35,427 nt of DNA, taken from Deltaproteobacteria bacterium (GTDB taxonomy: Bacteria > JAEEML01). Positions 7,048 to 14,957 of the stretch are shown here, piece after piece; position 1 is the first letter of the stretch, and each line of letters starts with the position of its first letter. Below the pieces are notes generated by a model. It was given only the letters and a program-made list of their open reading frames with translations, made no database searches and was not told where the DNA came from. The stretch covers positions 1-35,427 of the forward strand of contig JAEEML010000095.1 in NCBI GenBank assembly GCA_016283195.1, in the 5' to 3' direction. Both the position numbers and the translations under genes were made by a program.

Positions 7048-7076
7048 TTTCTTAGCTAATCCGTTGCCTCTATAAT
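7048..7076 (+). promoter_or_regulatory. Possible prfB promoter
   Basis: A perfect TATAAT at 7071-7076 with a weak -35 TTTCTT (7048-7053) at 17 bp. It lies in the 106-bp gap between the GH25 stop and prfB. Confidence 0.35.
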
Positions 7077-7140
7077 AAAATTCTGGCATAAAGAGGCCGC
7101 TGTTATTGCCTGATTACGGCATTTTTTAAGGAGCATTTTT

Positions 7141-8238
7141 ATGGATCTTTTTGAACTTGGCAGCAAAATGCATGAATACCGGAAACGGCTCGATGAACTT
7201 AAAAGCCACCTGGATATTGAGCGCAAAGAGATGCGCATTAAAGAACTTGAGCATATTGCCGCCGATCCCACCCTTTGGGACGACCCCGATAAAGCCAAGA
7301 CCATCCAGCAGGAACAGGCCACCATTACTCACACTTTGAACCGCTTTAAGCAGCTGGATAAAGAGGTGACCGATGGTGAAGACGGTTACGAGCTGGCTAA
7401 GGAAGATGCCGATTTTATTCCGGAACTTGAGGAGCTGGTGCCCAAAATAGAGCCGGAGCTAAGGCAGCTCGAAATGGAGCAGATGTTTACCGGTGAGCTC
7501 GATGGCAATGCCGCCATTGTCACCATCAACTCCGGCGCCGGCGGCACTGAGAGCCAGGACTGGGCCGATATGCTCTTTAGAATGTATATGCGCTATTGCG
7601 AGCGGCGCGGTTACACGGTGGAGATGGCCAACTTGCAGCCGGCCGATGATGCCGGGATTAAAGCAGCTATGTTTATTGTTCGCGGCGACTGGGCCTATGG
7701 CTATTTGCAAGCCGAATCGGGGGTGCACCGCCTGGTGCGCATTAGCCCCTTCGACGCCAATGCCCGCCGCCACACCAGTTTTGCCGCTGTTAATGTTTCG
7801 CCGGAAATCGATGATTCCATCGAAATTGATATCCGTGATGAAGATCTTAGGGTTGATACTTACCGATCCGGCGGGGCCGGTGGCCAGCATATCAATAAGA
7901 CCGATTCGGCTGTGCGTATTACCCACCTCCCTACCGGCATTGTGGTGGCCTGCCAGGCCGAGCGCTCACAGCATAAAAACCGCCACACAGCCATGAAGAT
8001 GTTGCGCTCGCGCCTCTATGAACTGGAACTTAGGAAAAAAGAAGAAGAAAAAGTGCGCCTGGCCGGTGAAAAGAAGACCATCGAGTGGGGTAGCCAGATA
8101 AGAAGCTATGTGCTGCATCCCTATAAATTGGTGAAAGATCACCGCACCGGCTATGAGACATCCAATGCCGATGCCGTTTTGGACGGCAATATCAATGACT
8201 TTATCGAAACGTATCTAATGGAAAAATCAAGATTATGA
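7141..8238 (+). CDS. prfB: Peptide chain release factor 2
   Basis: RF2 reads UGA and UAA stop codons and triggers peptide release on the ribosome. The 365-residue protein carries the RF2-specific recognition tripeptide Ser-Pro-Phe at 202-204 (VRISPFDANARRHTSF) and the catalytic Gly-Gly-Gln at 247-249 (SGGAGGQHINKTDSAVR). Length equals E. coli RF2. The whole gene is in one frame: there is no in-frame UGA near codon 26 and no CTTTGAC slippery site, so the classic autoregulatory +1 frameshift is absent. SD AAGGAG lies 7 bases before the ATG. Its stop overlaps the next start (ATGA). Confidence 0.97.
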   Translation: MDLFELGSKMHEYRKRLDELKSHLDIERKEMRIKELEHIAADPTLWDDPDKAKTIQQEQATITHTLNRFKQLDKEVTDGEDGYELAKEDADFIPELEELVPKIEPELRQLEMEQMFTGELDGNAAIVTINSGAGGTESQDWADMLFRMYMRYCERRGYTVEMANLQPADDAGIKAAMFIVRGDWAYGYLQAESGVHRLVRISPFDANARRHTSFAAVNVSPEIDDSIEIDIRDEDLRVDTYRSGGAGGQHINKTDSAVRITHLPTGIVVACQAERSQHKNRHTAMKMLRSRLYELELRKKEEEKVRLAGEKKTIEWGSQIRSYVLHPYKLVKDHRTGYETSNADAVLDGNINDFIETYLMEKSRL

Positions 8239-9455
8239 ATAAAGCACTAACTGGCCTTAATATTTTGGATTTTGGGCAAATTGTGGCTGGCGGCCATCTC
8301 TCGGCCATGCTGGCCGATTTGGGCGCTAATGTAGTAAAAGTGGAAGCCCTAACCGGCGATCCGCTACGCACTTCCGGGCCATTGCAATTTGGCGAAAGCA
8401 GCTATTTCAGCCAAGAAAACAGAGGCAAAAAGAGTATCGCCCTCAATTTAAAAGCGCCGGAAGCGGTGGAAATAGTTAAAAAACTTTTGCCACATTTTGA
8501 TGTGGTTATTGAAAATTTCCGCCCGGGCACCATGGCTAAATTCGGCCTTACTTATGAAGACTGTCGGCAGATAAATCCGGCCATTATTTACCTTTCCATC
8601 TCCGGCTTTGGGCAAAATAACAGCCGCACCATGGAGCCGGCTTATGACATTATTTTGCAAGCTGAGAGCGGCCTGGCCCGGCAGACTGGCTATGACGCTC
8701 CGGCCCGTATTCCGGCGAGTCTGGCCGATTATGCCGCCGCTTTAAACGGGGCCGTGGCGCTTTTGGCCGCTCTGCGCTACCGCGACCAAAGCGGCGTAGG
8801 CCAATATATAGACCTGGCCATGTATGACACTCTTTTAGCTATGACGGATAACAGCTTTTCTATCTGGCAAAAGATGGCCGCCGCAGGTGCTAGCGCCAAT
8901 GATGAAGCAGCGCAGAAGGCGGCCGGGCTCATCTCCTGCGGCTCTAGCCACCCGGGTACGGCGCCGCATGGTTTTTACCCCACGAGCGATGGCTATATTG
9001 CCCACATGTCGCTCTCGGAAAAGATGTGGCAGGATTTATGCGGGCTCATAGAGCGCCCGGATTTGGCGGCTGATAGCACACTGGATAATCCTTCCAAGCG
9101 GCGGGCCGCCCATGAGCGCATCGACCGCGCTATCAGTGAGTGGACTAGCCGGCAAACAACCGCGCGGGTAATTGAAATGTTCAGAGCGGCCCGCCTGCCG
9201 GTGGCCAAAGTGCGCACTATCGCCGAAGCGGCCGGCGATAAGCATAATGAAGAGCGGGGCATATTCTGCACGCTAAAGCAGGGCGATGGCACAGTAAAAG
9301 TGCCTGATTTTCCGGCAAAATTGAGCGAGACGCCGGCCGCTCCCGGCGCAAAAGCCCCGGCTCTTGGCGAGCATACAGATGAAATTTTGGCGCAGTATCT
9401 GGCTCTTACTCCGGCAGAAATAAAGAGCCTTAAAGAGCGAAAAATTATCGGCTGA
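8235..9455 (+). CDS. CaiB/BaiF family (type III) CoA-transferase
   Basis: A 406-residue protein spanning the full family length. The N-terminal Rossmann-like part has LDFGQIVAGGHLSAMLADLGANVVKVE, then ENRGKKSIALNL and ENFRPGTMAKFGL. The catalytic Asp is expected at 165 (ASLADYAAALNG), the nucleophile that forms the acyl-CoA anhydride. GVGQYIDLAMYD and the C-terminal domain ending TDEILAQYL are also typical. Members move CoA between carboxylic acids (carnitine, oxalate, bile acids, methyl-branched acids) or racemise alpha-methylacyl-CoA. The substrate cannot be told from sequence, and no dedicated partner is adjacent. It overlaps prfB by 4 bp, an arrangement that couples translation but has no clear functional logic. 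Confidence 0.92.
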   Translation: MNKALTGLNILDFGQIVAGGHLSAMLADLGANVVKVEALTGDPLRTSGPLQFGESSYFSQENRGKKSIALNLKAPEAVEIVKKLLPHFDVVIENFRPGTMAKFGLTYEDCRQINPAIIYLSISGFGQNNSRTMEPAYDIILQAESGLARQTGYDAPARIPASLADYAAALNGAVALLAALRYRDQSGVGQYIDLAMYDTLLAMTDNSFSIWQKMAAAGASANDEAAQKAAGLISCGSSHPGTAPHGFYPTSDGYIAHMSLSEKMWQDLCGLIERPDLAADSTLDNPSKRRAAHERIDRAISEWTSRQTTARVIEMFRAARLPVAKVRTIAEAAGDKHNEERGIFCTLKQGDGTVKVPDFPAKLSETPAAPGAKAPALGEHTDEILAQYLALTPAEIKSLKERKIIG

Positions 9456-9487
9456 GTGAAAACCGGCCTGATTTATCGCTTTTTTTT
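9437..9487 (+). terminator. Probable intrinsic terminator after the CoA-transferase
   Basis: GCGA-xAAAT in the last codons can pair imperfectly with ATTTATCGC (9471-9479) around a GC-containing loop, followed directly by eight T (9480-9487). The stem is AT-rich with a mismatch, so strength is uncertain. Confidence 0.45.
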
Positions 9488-9504
9488 AGAGCACTAAGGG
9501 TGGC

Positions 9505-9601
9505 CTTTTAATGTTTAAAAGCATAAATATTGACACCATAGTTCCTTCTAGGGTAGCGTAAGGGCGGTATTTTGTGGCTTTAAAGGGCATGCTTTTAAAG
9601 C
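9505..9601 (+). promoter_or_regulatory. Two related inverted repeats bracketing the barrel-gene promoter
   Basis: CTTTTAA-TGT-TTAAAAG (9505-9521) lies 8 bp upstream of the -35. GCTTTAAA-N9-TTTAAAGC (9577-9584 / 9594-9601) lies in the leader. Both are built from the same TTTAAAAGC half-site, and a third self-complementary copy, GCTTTTAAAGC, overlaps the second. This is the layout expected for a regulator binding on both sides of a promoter. The second repeat could also act as an mRNA hairpin. Confidence 0.45.
9530..9559 (+). promoter_or_regulatory. Candidate promoter of the outer-membrane barrel gene
   Basis: Consensus TTGACA (9530-9535), 18-bp spacer, TAGCGT (9554-9559). The leader to the ATG at 9629 is about 60 bases and contains an 8-bp inverted repeat. 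Confidence 0.5.
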
Positions 9602-9628
9602 TATAAGTTCAGTTTAGAGGAGTACCAA

Positions 9629-10564
9629 ATGAAGCATTGGTCTTTTTATCCGGCCTTTGTTTTGGGCATAATAACTATGTTTAGTCTGACTCCGGCCGCC
9701 AAAGCCGGTGTTTTGCAGCTGGATTTAACAGCTCTCGGGCGTCCTGTCGGTAACGATACAACTCCGAATCAACGTTTTCAAAGCATGGTAACCGAACTGG
9801 GAGCCGCTTTGGGTGCCGGTATGATGTCGCCGGCCGAATCTCTTGGGTATTCCGGCTTTAACTTTGGCCTCGAAATGAGCTGGGCCGATATTCACCAAGA
9901 AAACAGCTATTGGCGCGGTCAGCCCGGCCACCGTGTGTGGCACGAAAACGGCACTAGCCAGGGTTATAACCAACGCCTGGCTTCTTCTTTAAATGCCGCC
10001 CGCATCCATGTGCGTAAGGGTCTTCCTCTTAGTTTTGAAGTCGGTGCTACACTCACTTATATGCTGGCCGGTGCTGTTGGGACCGATCTTTACGCTGTTG
10101 GTGCCGAAGTTAAATGGACACTTCTCCATGAAAAATTCCTGAAACAATTGCCGGATATTGGTGTGCGTTTTGCCGCTAATCGTCTTTTGGGCCCGCAGCA
10201 ACTTGATTTAACGCAAGTGCAAATGGATTTTGCCATCTCTTATAGCTTTGGTCTCGGTGGAATGGTGGGCCTCACTCCTTATGCTGGTTATACTTTGTGG
10301 ACTGTTCATGCTGTTTCGCAAATTTTGGAATCTTCTCCAGAGGCTTCTACTCATTCCGGCGGTGACAGCGGCTCGCTTTACACCTTAGCTCAAGTTTCTT
10401 GGAATGAGAATTTGCAACACCGCGCCTTTTTAGGACTCAGATTTATTATTAATTTTATAGAAATATTAGGCGAAGTCGATCTCAACTTTATGAATTTGCA
10501 AGCCGCGGAAAAGAAGCTCACTATCATGCCGACATATTCCGTTAAATTTGGTTTTGATTACTAA
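9629..10564 (+). CDS. Predicted outer-membrane beta-barrel protein
   Basis: A 311-residue protein with a signal peptide (1-27, cleavage near AAKA-GV). The mature part has alternating hydrophobic strands with aromatic girdles: FNFGLEMSWADI, LSFEVGATLTYML, LYAVGAEVKWTL, MDFAISYSFGLGG, LTPYAGYTLWTVH, AFLGLRFIINFIEILGEVDL. It ends in a strand closing with FGFDY, a terminal aromatic as expected for BAM-dependent barrels. This pattern supports an outer-membrane location; transport or structural function is unknown. SD GAGGAG is 8 bases before the ATG. Inverted repeats around its promoter suggest regulated expression. TatA follows 35 bp later. Confidence 0.75.
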   Translation: MKHWSFYPAFVLGIITMFSLTPAAKAGVLQLDLTALGRPVGNDTTPNQRFQSMVTELGAALGAGMMSPAESLGYSGFNFGLEMSWADIHQENSYWRGQPGHRVWHENGTSQGYNQRLASSLNAARIHVRKGLPLSFEVGATLTYMLAGAVGTDLYAVGAEVKWTLLHEKFLKQLPDIGVRFAANRLLGPQQLDLTQVQMDFAISYSFGLGGMVGLTPYAGYTLWTVHAVSQILESSPEASTHSGGDSGSLYTLAQVSWNENLQHRAFLGLRFIINFIEILGEVDLNFMNLQAAEKKLTIMPTYSVKFGFDY

Positions 10565-10599
10565 ATTCACCTTATATTAGATTTAAGTAAGAGGTTTTT

Positions 10600-10821
10600 A
10601 TGGGCAATATAGGCATGGGTGAATTGATTGTCATCCTGGTTATTGTGCTGGTGATATTCGGCGCCGGTAAATTGGCGCAAGTAGGTGATGCTCTTGGTAA
10701 GGGAATTGCCAATTTCCGCAAAGCCTCCAAAGAGGGGTTGGAAGAAAGCAAAGAAGCTGCTCCGGCTAAAAAAGACGAAGTAGCACCCCGGGAACAGGCC
10801 AAAGAGGAAACTAAAGAATAG
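10600..10821 (+). CDS. tatA: Twin-arginine translocase subunit TatA
   Basis: A 73-residue inner-membrane protein that forms the protein-conducting oligomer of the Tat pathway for folded proteins. It has the family order: short N-terminus, one membrane helix (about 6-22, [18 protein letters not shown]) with the FG hinge, an amphipathic helix ([19 protein letters not shown]), and a charged tail rich in Glu, Lys and Ala. TatB would be longer; the size here fits TatA/E. tatB and tatC are not in the window. Its stop codon shares one base with the folD start. Confidence 0.93.
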   Translation: MGNIGMGELIVILVIVLVIFGAGKLAQVGDALGKGIANFRKASKEGLEESKEAAPAKKDEVAPREQAKEETKE

Positions 10822-11651
10822 TGGCTGCCATAAAATTTTCCGGCAAAACTCTAGCTAACCAAATTTACCATAATCTTAGCAGCGAAGTAGCTAATGTGCT
10901 AAAAAACGGCATAAAACCGCACCTGGCCATTGTGCGGGTAGGAAATGACGAAGCGGCTGCGCTCTATGCCGATGTGAAATGTAAAAAAGCTGAAAAATTA
11001 GCTATTTCCACCAGTTGTATTGCTCTGCCCCAAGATGTTTCTCCTAAAGAATTTAGTTCATGTTTAAATGCGCTTAATGCTGATTCAGCTATTAAAGCTA
11101 TTCTGGTTGAAGCGCCTTTGCCGGCCCCTCTTTTGCCTTATTTACAAATTGCCAAAGAAAAAGATGTAGATGGTGCCTCCGGCGGAGCGCTTTTTGCGCC
11201 CTGTACAGCTATGGCCGCTTTTAACATTATTAAGGAAAGCGGCGCTATGATAGATGGGGCCAAGGCGGTTGTTATCGGCCGTTCGGCTGTGGTTGGCCGG
11301 CCGCTGGCCCAGCTTTTGCTATCAGCTAATGCCACTGTTACCGTTTGTCATTCGCATACCAAAGATTTAGCTTTTTATACCCAGGCAGCCGATATACTCA
11401 TTTCGGCTACCGGTAGGCCCAATCTTATTAGCGGCGCAATGGTTAAAGAAGGAGCGGTGCTGATTGATGTCGGCACTACCCAAACGGCCGGCGGACTTGT
11501 CGGCGATTTTCAGGAATCGGCTTATGAAAAAGCGGCTTTTTATACCCCGGTGCCAGGAGGTGTGGGGCCGGTGACCACCGCCATGTTGCTGAGTAATGTG
11601 GTAAAAGCGGCCAAATTACAGGCCGGCATAATTAAAGAGGACAAGCTATGA
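10821..11651 (+). CDS. folD: FolD: methylenetetrahydrofolate dehydrogenase/cyclohydrolase (divergent)
   Basis: This bifunctional enzyme interconverts methylene-, methenyl- and formyl-tetrahydrofolate. The 276-residue protein starts with GTG overlapping the tatA stop (TAGTG). Conserved: the Tyr49/Lys53 catalytic pair (YADVKCKKAEK), DVDG at 115-118, the nucleotide-binding VIGRSAVVGRPLAQLL (151-166), and TPVPGGVGPVTTAMLL. Odd: the folate-site motif VQLPLP reads VEAPLP (Gln to Glu97), and PCTPxG reads PCTAMA (127-132). These changes could alter cyclohydrolase activity, so a second FolD elsewhere is possible. Its stop overlaps the next start by 4 bp (ATGA). Confidence 0.9.
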   Translation: MAAIKFSGKTLANQIYHNLSSEVANVLKNGIKPHLAIVRVGNDEAAALYADVKCKKAEKLAISTSCIALPQDVSPKEFSSCLNALNADSAIKAILVEAPLPAPLLPYLQIAKEKDVDGASGGALFAPCTAMAAFNIIKESGAMIDGAKAVVIGRSAVVGRPLAQLLLSANATVTVCHSHTKDLAFYTQAADILISATGRPNLISGAMVKEGAVLIDVGTTQTAGGLVGDFQESAYEKAAFYTPVPGGVGPVTTAMLLSNVVKAAKLQAGIIKEDKL

Positions 11652-12706
11652 AGGTTACCCCGGTTGTTATTGCCGGCGGTAGCGGCACCAGGTTTTGGCC
11701 GCTTTCCAGGCAGAATAATCCCAAGCAATTTTTAAAACTTTTAGGCAGCGATTCTATGCTGAGAGCAACAGTTGAGCGCCTTTTGCCCATAGCTCCTCCG
11801 GCTGATTGTTATATTGCCACCGGCGAAAAATATGCCGAGCGCTGCAGTGCCGAATTGCCGGAAACCGCTAAAAGCCACATTATTGCCGAGCCCAGCCCGC
11901 GCAATACTCTGCCGGCTATTACTCTGGCAGCAACAGTTATTAAAAGAGCCTTGGGAGAGACAATTCTCCTTGTTTTGCCCGCCGACCATTATATCGCCAG
12001 AACAGCTCCGTTTATCGCCGCCTTAAAAAAGGCGATAACTCTAGCCGAAAAAGAACTTATTGTTACCCTGGGGATTACTCCTACGGCGCCGGAAACAGGT
12101 TTTGGCTATATTAAAAGCGGTGATAAATTAGATGAAACGGCCTGCAAGGTGGCGGCTTTTGTGGAAAAACCCGATTACCGGACGGCTGAAACATATTTAG
12201 CCAGCGGTGAATATTTTTGGAATGCCGGCATTTTTGTGATGAGTACAACGCGCTTTTTTAAAGAATTGGCCGCCAGGCAGCCGGAGGCTTTTGCGCTAAG
12301 CCAAAAATGGCTTGATGCCACTCAAGAAGATTTTTCCCAAATACTGGCCGATACCTGGCCCGCCATGCCGGCTACTTCCATTGATTACGGTATTATGGAG
12401 AAGGCCGAAAACCTGGCTATAGTGCCTGTAGAATGCGGTTGGTCCGATGTCGGTAGTTGGCCGGCGCTCCCGGCACTCAGCCAAATAAATGACGCCGGCA
12501 ACATGGAACGCGGGCGAGTAATTAGTTTAAATACTCAAAATTCCGTTATTTTTAATGATTCTGATAAAGTTGTCGCCACTCTTGGTGTAAAAGATATTAT
12601 AATTGTTGCCACGAGTGATGTAATTCTGGTATCTTCCAAGGGCGATGCACAAGATGTTAAGGCACTTGTGGATCTAGTCAAAAATAGGGAGCCGTCCTTA
12701 GCATAA
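11648..12706 (+). CDS. manC: Mannose-1-phosphate guanylyltransferase
   Basis: Makes GDP-mannose from GTP and mannose-1-phosphate for polysaccharide and LPS synthesis. The 352-residue protein has the nucleotidyltransferase signature VIAGGSGTRFWPLSR (7-21) with NPKQFL, AEPSPRNTLPAI, LVLPADHYI, the sugar-phosphate motif FVEKPD, FWNAGIFV, and SIDYGIMEKA followed by GWSDVGSW. It is the single-domain form: the C-terminal phosphomannose isomerase cupin of AlgA/ManC fusions is missing, so an isomerase must be encoded elsewhere. It overlaps folD by 4 bp. A GMPP acting on another hexose phosphate cannot be fully excluded. Confidence 0.93.
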   Translation: MKVTPVVIAGGSGTRFWPLSRQNNPKQFLKLLGSDSMLRATVERLLPIAPPADCYIATGEKYAERCSAELPETAKSHIIAEPSPRNTLPAITLAATVIKRALGETILLVLPADHYIARTAPFIAALKKAITLAEKELIVTLGITPTAPETGFGYIKSGDKLDETACKVAAFVEKPDYRTAETYLASGEYFWNAGIFVMSTTRFFKELAARQPEAFALSQKWLDATQEDFSQILADTWPAMPATSIDYGIMEKAENLAIVPVECGWSDVGSWPALPALSQINDAGNMERGRVISLNTQNSVIFNDSDKVVATLGVKDIIIVATSDVILVSSKGDAQDVKALVDLVKNREPSLA

Positions 12707-12739
12707 ACGCTACTCCCACCAGCATAAGGGATTGTTCTC

Positions 12740-13318
12740 GTGGAATTCACCCCTCCTGATATGACTTCCCCCTTGGATGCGGCCGAAAGACTTGCTGCTA
12801 TGCCGCCTGAAGCCTCTGTAAAAGGGCTCTTTTTCTCTACCGTTATAGGCGCTTTAAGAGAGAAGTGCCCTGATAGCGAGCTGATTAAAAATTACGACCA
12901 TTTCAGCAATTATTCGTGTGCAGAACTTATTGAATTACTTGATAAAAGCTCGAAAGCTCTTTATCCGGAATTGCCGCAAAGACAAGCTTTGCGCCTTTTG
13001 GGACAGCGCCTGTTTCAAGGTTTTAAAAAAACTACCGCCGGGATGCTCTTTTATACTGCTGCCGGGCATCGTATAGATAATGGCTTTCAAATGATTAACA
13101 GCATTTATAATTTGCTCTCGCAAACTAAAGCTAATCTTTTGGAAGTTGGCGAAGATTATGCCATTATCAGCCTCACCGACGCCTGGGTTTTCCCTACTTG
13201 CTACCATATCGGTACCTATGAAGGCGCAGTGATGCTTTTTAATAAAAAGCCCAAAGAAGTACTGGTAAAAGAATATTCTCTCTCTAATGTGGATGTGCTT
13301 TGTCGCTGGGAGGATTAA
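12740..13318 (+). CDS. TIGR02265/DUF2378-like protein
   Basis: A 192-residue cytosolic protein. The GTG at 12740 is the likely start (AAGGGA 9 bases upstream); an ATG at codon 8 lacks an SD. The sequence VKGLFFSTVIGAL, the central ALRLLGQRLFQGFKKTTAGM and the closing TYEGAVMLFNKKPKEV...YSLSNVDVLCRW follow the pattern of TIGR02265 (DUF2378), a family largely confined to Myxococcales and relatives and of unknown function. Its stop codon overlaps that of the convergent acyl-AMP ligase in TTAA. It follows manC by 33 bp with no visible terminator, so it may belong to the tatA-folD-manC transcript. Confidence 0.75.
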   Translation: MEFTPPDMTSPLDAAERLAAMPPEASVKGLFFSTVIGALREKCPDSELIKNYDHFSNYSCAELIELLDKSSKALYPELPQRQALRLLGQRLFQGFKKTTAGMLFYTAAGHRIDNGFQMINSIYNLLSQTKANLLEVGEDYAIISLTDAWVFPTCYHIGTYEGAVMLFNKKPKEVLVKEYSLSNVDVLCRWED

Positions 13319-14946
13319 CCCAGTTGCTCATTAGCCCAAGTAGCTAATTTTTCTCTAAAAATTTTGGCATTATGGCGGACATCCATCGGGAATGGCTGCG
13401 GGTAAAAAAGTATATCTTCTATGCCCCTAGCATGGGTACTCGCCGCCGCCAGTGCCAGAAGTTCAGCTTTTACGGCCTCTTGGTTTTCCCGGCTTTGGGC
13501 CGGCATTTCAATACAAACGGCAGCTTTAGTCTTGCCGTTTTGCCTAATGGGAACCAGAGCGGATCTCTTTATTTTCGGGCACTTATTAAAAACGGCTTCG
13601 GTTGGTAAAGTATAATAAGTATGGTCACTTGTGACCACTCTATGCGACTTGCGCCCGCACATCCAGAGGCGCCCTTTTTCGTCAAAATAGCCTACATCGC
13701 CCATGCGGTGCCAAAAGGTGGCGCCATCCGGGATTTTTGCCAGTTTGGTGTAATCTGGGCGGCCATAATAGCTTGCGGAAACCATGGGCCCGCGCACGAT
13801 TATTTCGCCCATAGTGCCGGTGGGGACAATGAGCGCCGGGTCAAAAGTGGCAATGGCTTCATCTGTAATAGTTATTACTTTAATTTCCGCCTCACTGTTG
13901 GCTCTCCCCACGCAGACACCGCCGCCTTCTTTGGTAATTTCTGCTGTTTCGGCAAATATTTCTTTGGAGCCGATGTCGGAAATTGGTAGAGCTTCGGTGG
14001 CGCCGTAAGGAGTATGCACTTCTACGCCCGCTTCTAGGGCTTTTACAAAAGAGCTGAGCTGCGGCACGGCTACCGGAGCGCCGCAAGAGATAACGCGCTT
14101 TAATGATGGCAGTTTTATGTTGCTTTGTTCGCAGTAGGCGCCGACTTTGGCCACTACCACCGGGTTGGCAAACATATTGGTGCAATTAAATTTTTGAATA
14201 GCTTTAACAATATTGGCCGGATTACTGGAGGCAGGTTTACTGGTATCCATATCGGGCACAATGCTGGCCATGCCCATAGCGGCGTCAAAAAGGGCAAAAA
14301 GAGGGAAGGTGGAGCAATCGGTTTCCCCCTCTTTTATACCGTAAACATCGCGGATAAGGCGCACCTGAGCGGAGAACATGCCATGGGTATAAAGAGCGCC
14401 CTTGGCCCGGCCGGTGCTGCCGGAAGTAAAATTGATGGCCGCCGGTGTATTGGTATTGACTTTGACGATTTCGGGGCATTTACCGGCGCCCATGGCCAAA
14501 AGGCGGCTATAAGTAGTGCCGCCCCAAAAGAGGCGCGGGCCCACGGTCACCAGCTTACGAAGAGTAGGCTTGCCCCAGCCCTTTAATAGGCGGGCAATGT
14601 GTGCTTTGGTGAGGCCGATAAAGGCTTCGGGCCTAGCTTCGGCCAAGCATTTGGTGACATTATTCAGCCCCATGCCCGGGTCGATAAAAATGGCCACTGC
14701 GCCCACTTTAAAGAGGGCAAAAGTGAGAGCAAAGAGCTCTTCGCCGGGAGTGACCATCATGGCGACATGGGTGCCTTCTTTGATACCGAATTCTCTTAGC
14801 GCCACTGCCAGGGCGTTACTGCGATCCATGAGATCTTTGCAGGTAATTTGGTGAATTTTTTCGCCTTTTAAAACGGCGATAGCCAGGGCATCCGGCTGTT
14901 TTTGGCCCATATCATCGATGTATTCCGCCACATTTAAATGTTCCAT
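13315..14946 (-). CDS. AMP-dependent fatty-acid ligase (OleC/PRK09274-like)
   Basis: A 543-residue ANL-superfamily adenylating enzyme. Visible motifs: the phosphate-binding loop TSGSTGRAKG (174-183), YGATEALPI, the ATP-binding GDVGYFDEKGRLWMCGR, and a C-terminal PMDVRHNAKIFREKL whose Lys is the expected catalytic residue. The opening NVAEYIDDMGQKQPDALA and closing RHNAKI resemble the OleC-type family annotated as 'fatty acid CoA ligase / peptide synthase'; OleC makes beta-lactones from beta-hydroxy acids. Neither oleA, oleB nor oleD is nearby, so a plain acyl-CoA or acyl-AMP ligase is equally possible. It lies 11 bp after dnaA with an SD (AAGGA) in that gap, so the two form an operon. Confidence 0.85.
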   Translation of the reverse strand: MEHLNVAEYIDDMGQKQPDALAIAVLKGEKIHQITCKDLMDRSNALAVALREFGIKEGTHVAMMVTPGEELFALTFALFKVGAVAIFIDPGMGLNNVTKCLAEARPEAFIGLTKAHIARLLKGWGKPTLRKLVTVGPRLFWGGTTYSRLLAMGAGKCPEIVKVNTNTPAAINFTSGSTGRAKGALYTHGMFSAQVRLIRDVYGIKEGETDCSTFPLFALFDAAMGMASIVPDMDTSKPASSNPANIVKAIQKFNCTNMFANPVVVAKVGAYCEQSNIKLPSLKRVISCGAPVAVPQLSSFVKALEAGVEVHTPYGATEALPISDIGSKEIFAETAEITKEGGGVCVGRANSEAEIKVITITDEAIATFDPALIVPTGTMGEIIVRGPMVSASYYGRPDYTKLAKIPDGATFWHRMGDVGYFDEKGRLWMCGRKSHRVVTSDHTYYTLPTEAVFNKCPKIKRSALVPIRQNGKTKAAVCIEMPAQSRENQEAVKAELLALAAASTHARGIEDILFYPQPFPMDVRHNAKIFREKLATWANEQLG

Positions 14947-14957
14947 GAGGCTTTTCC

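Noticed and set aside
7107-7127. TGCC-TGATTAC-GGCA followed by six T, as a terminator before prfB
   Set aside because: A 4-bp stem is too weak, and it lies downstream of the likely prfB promoter.
13372-14854. Plus-strand frames opposite the acyl-AMP ligase
   Set aside because: The ligase motifs on the minus strand are complete; the others are antisense artefacts.
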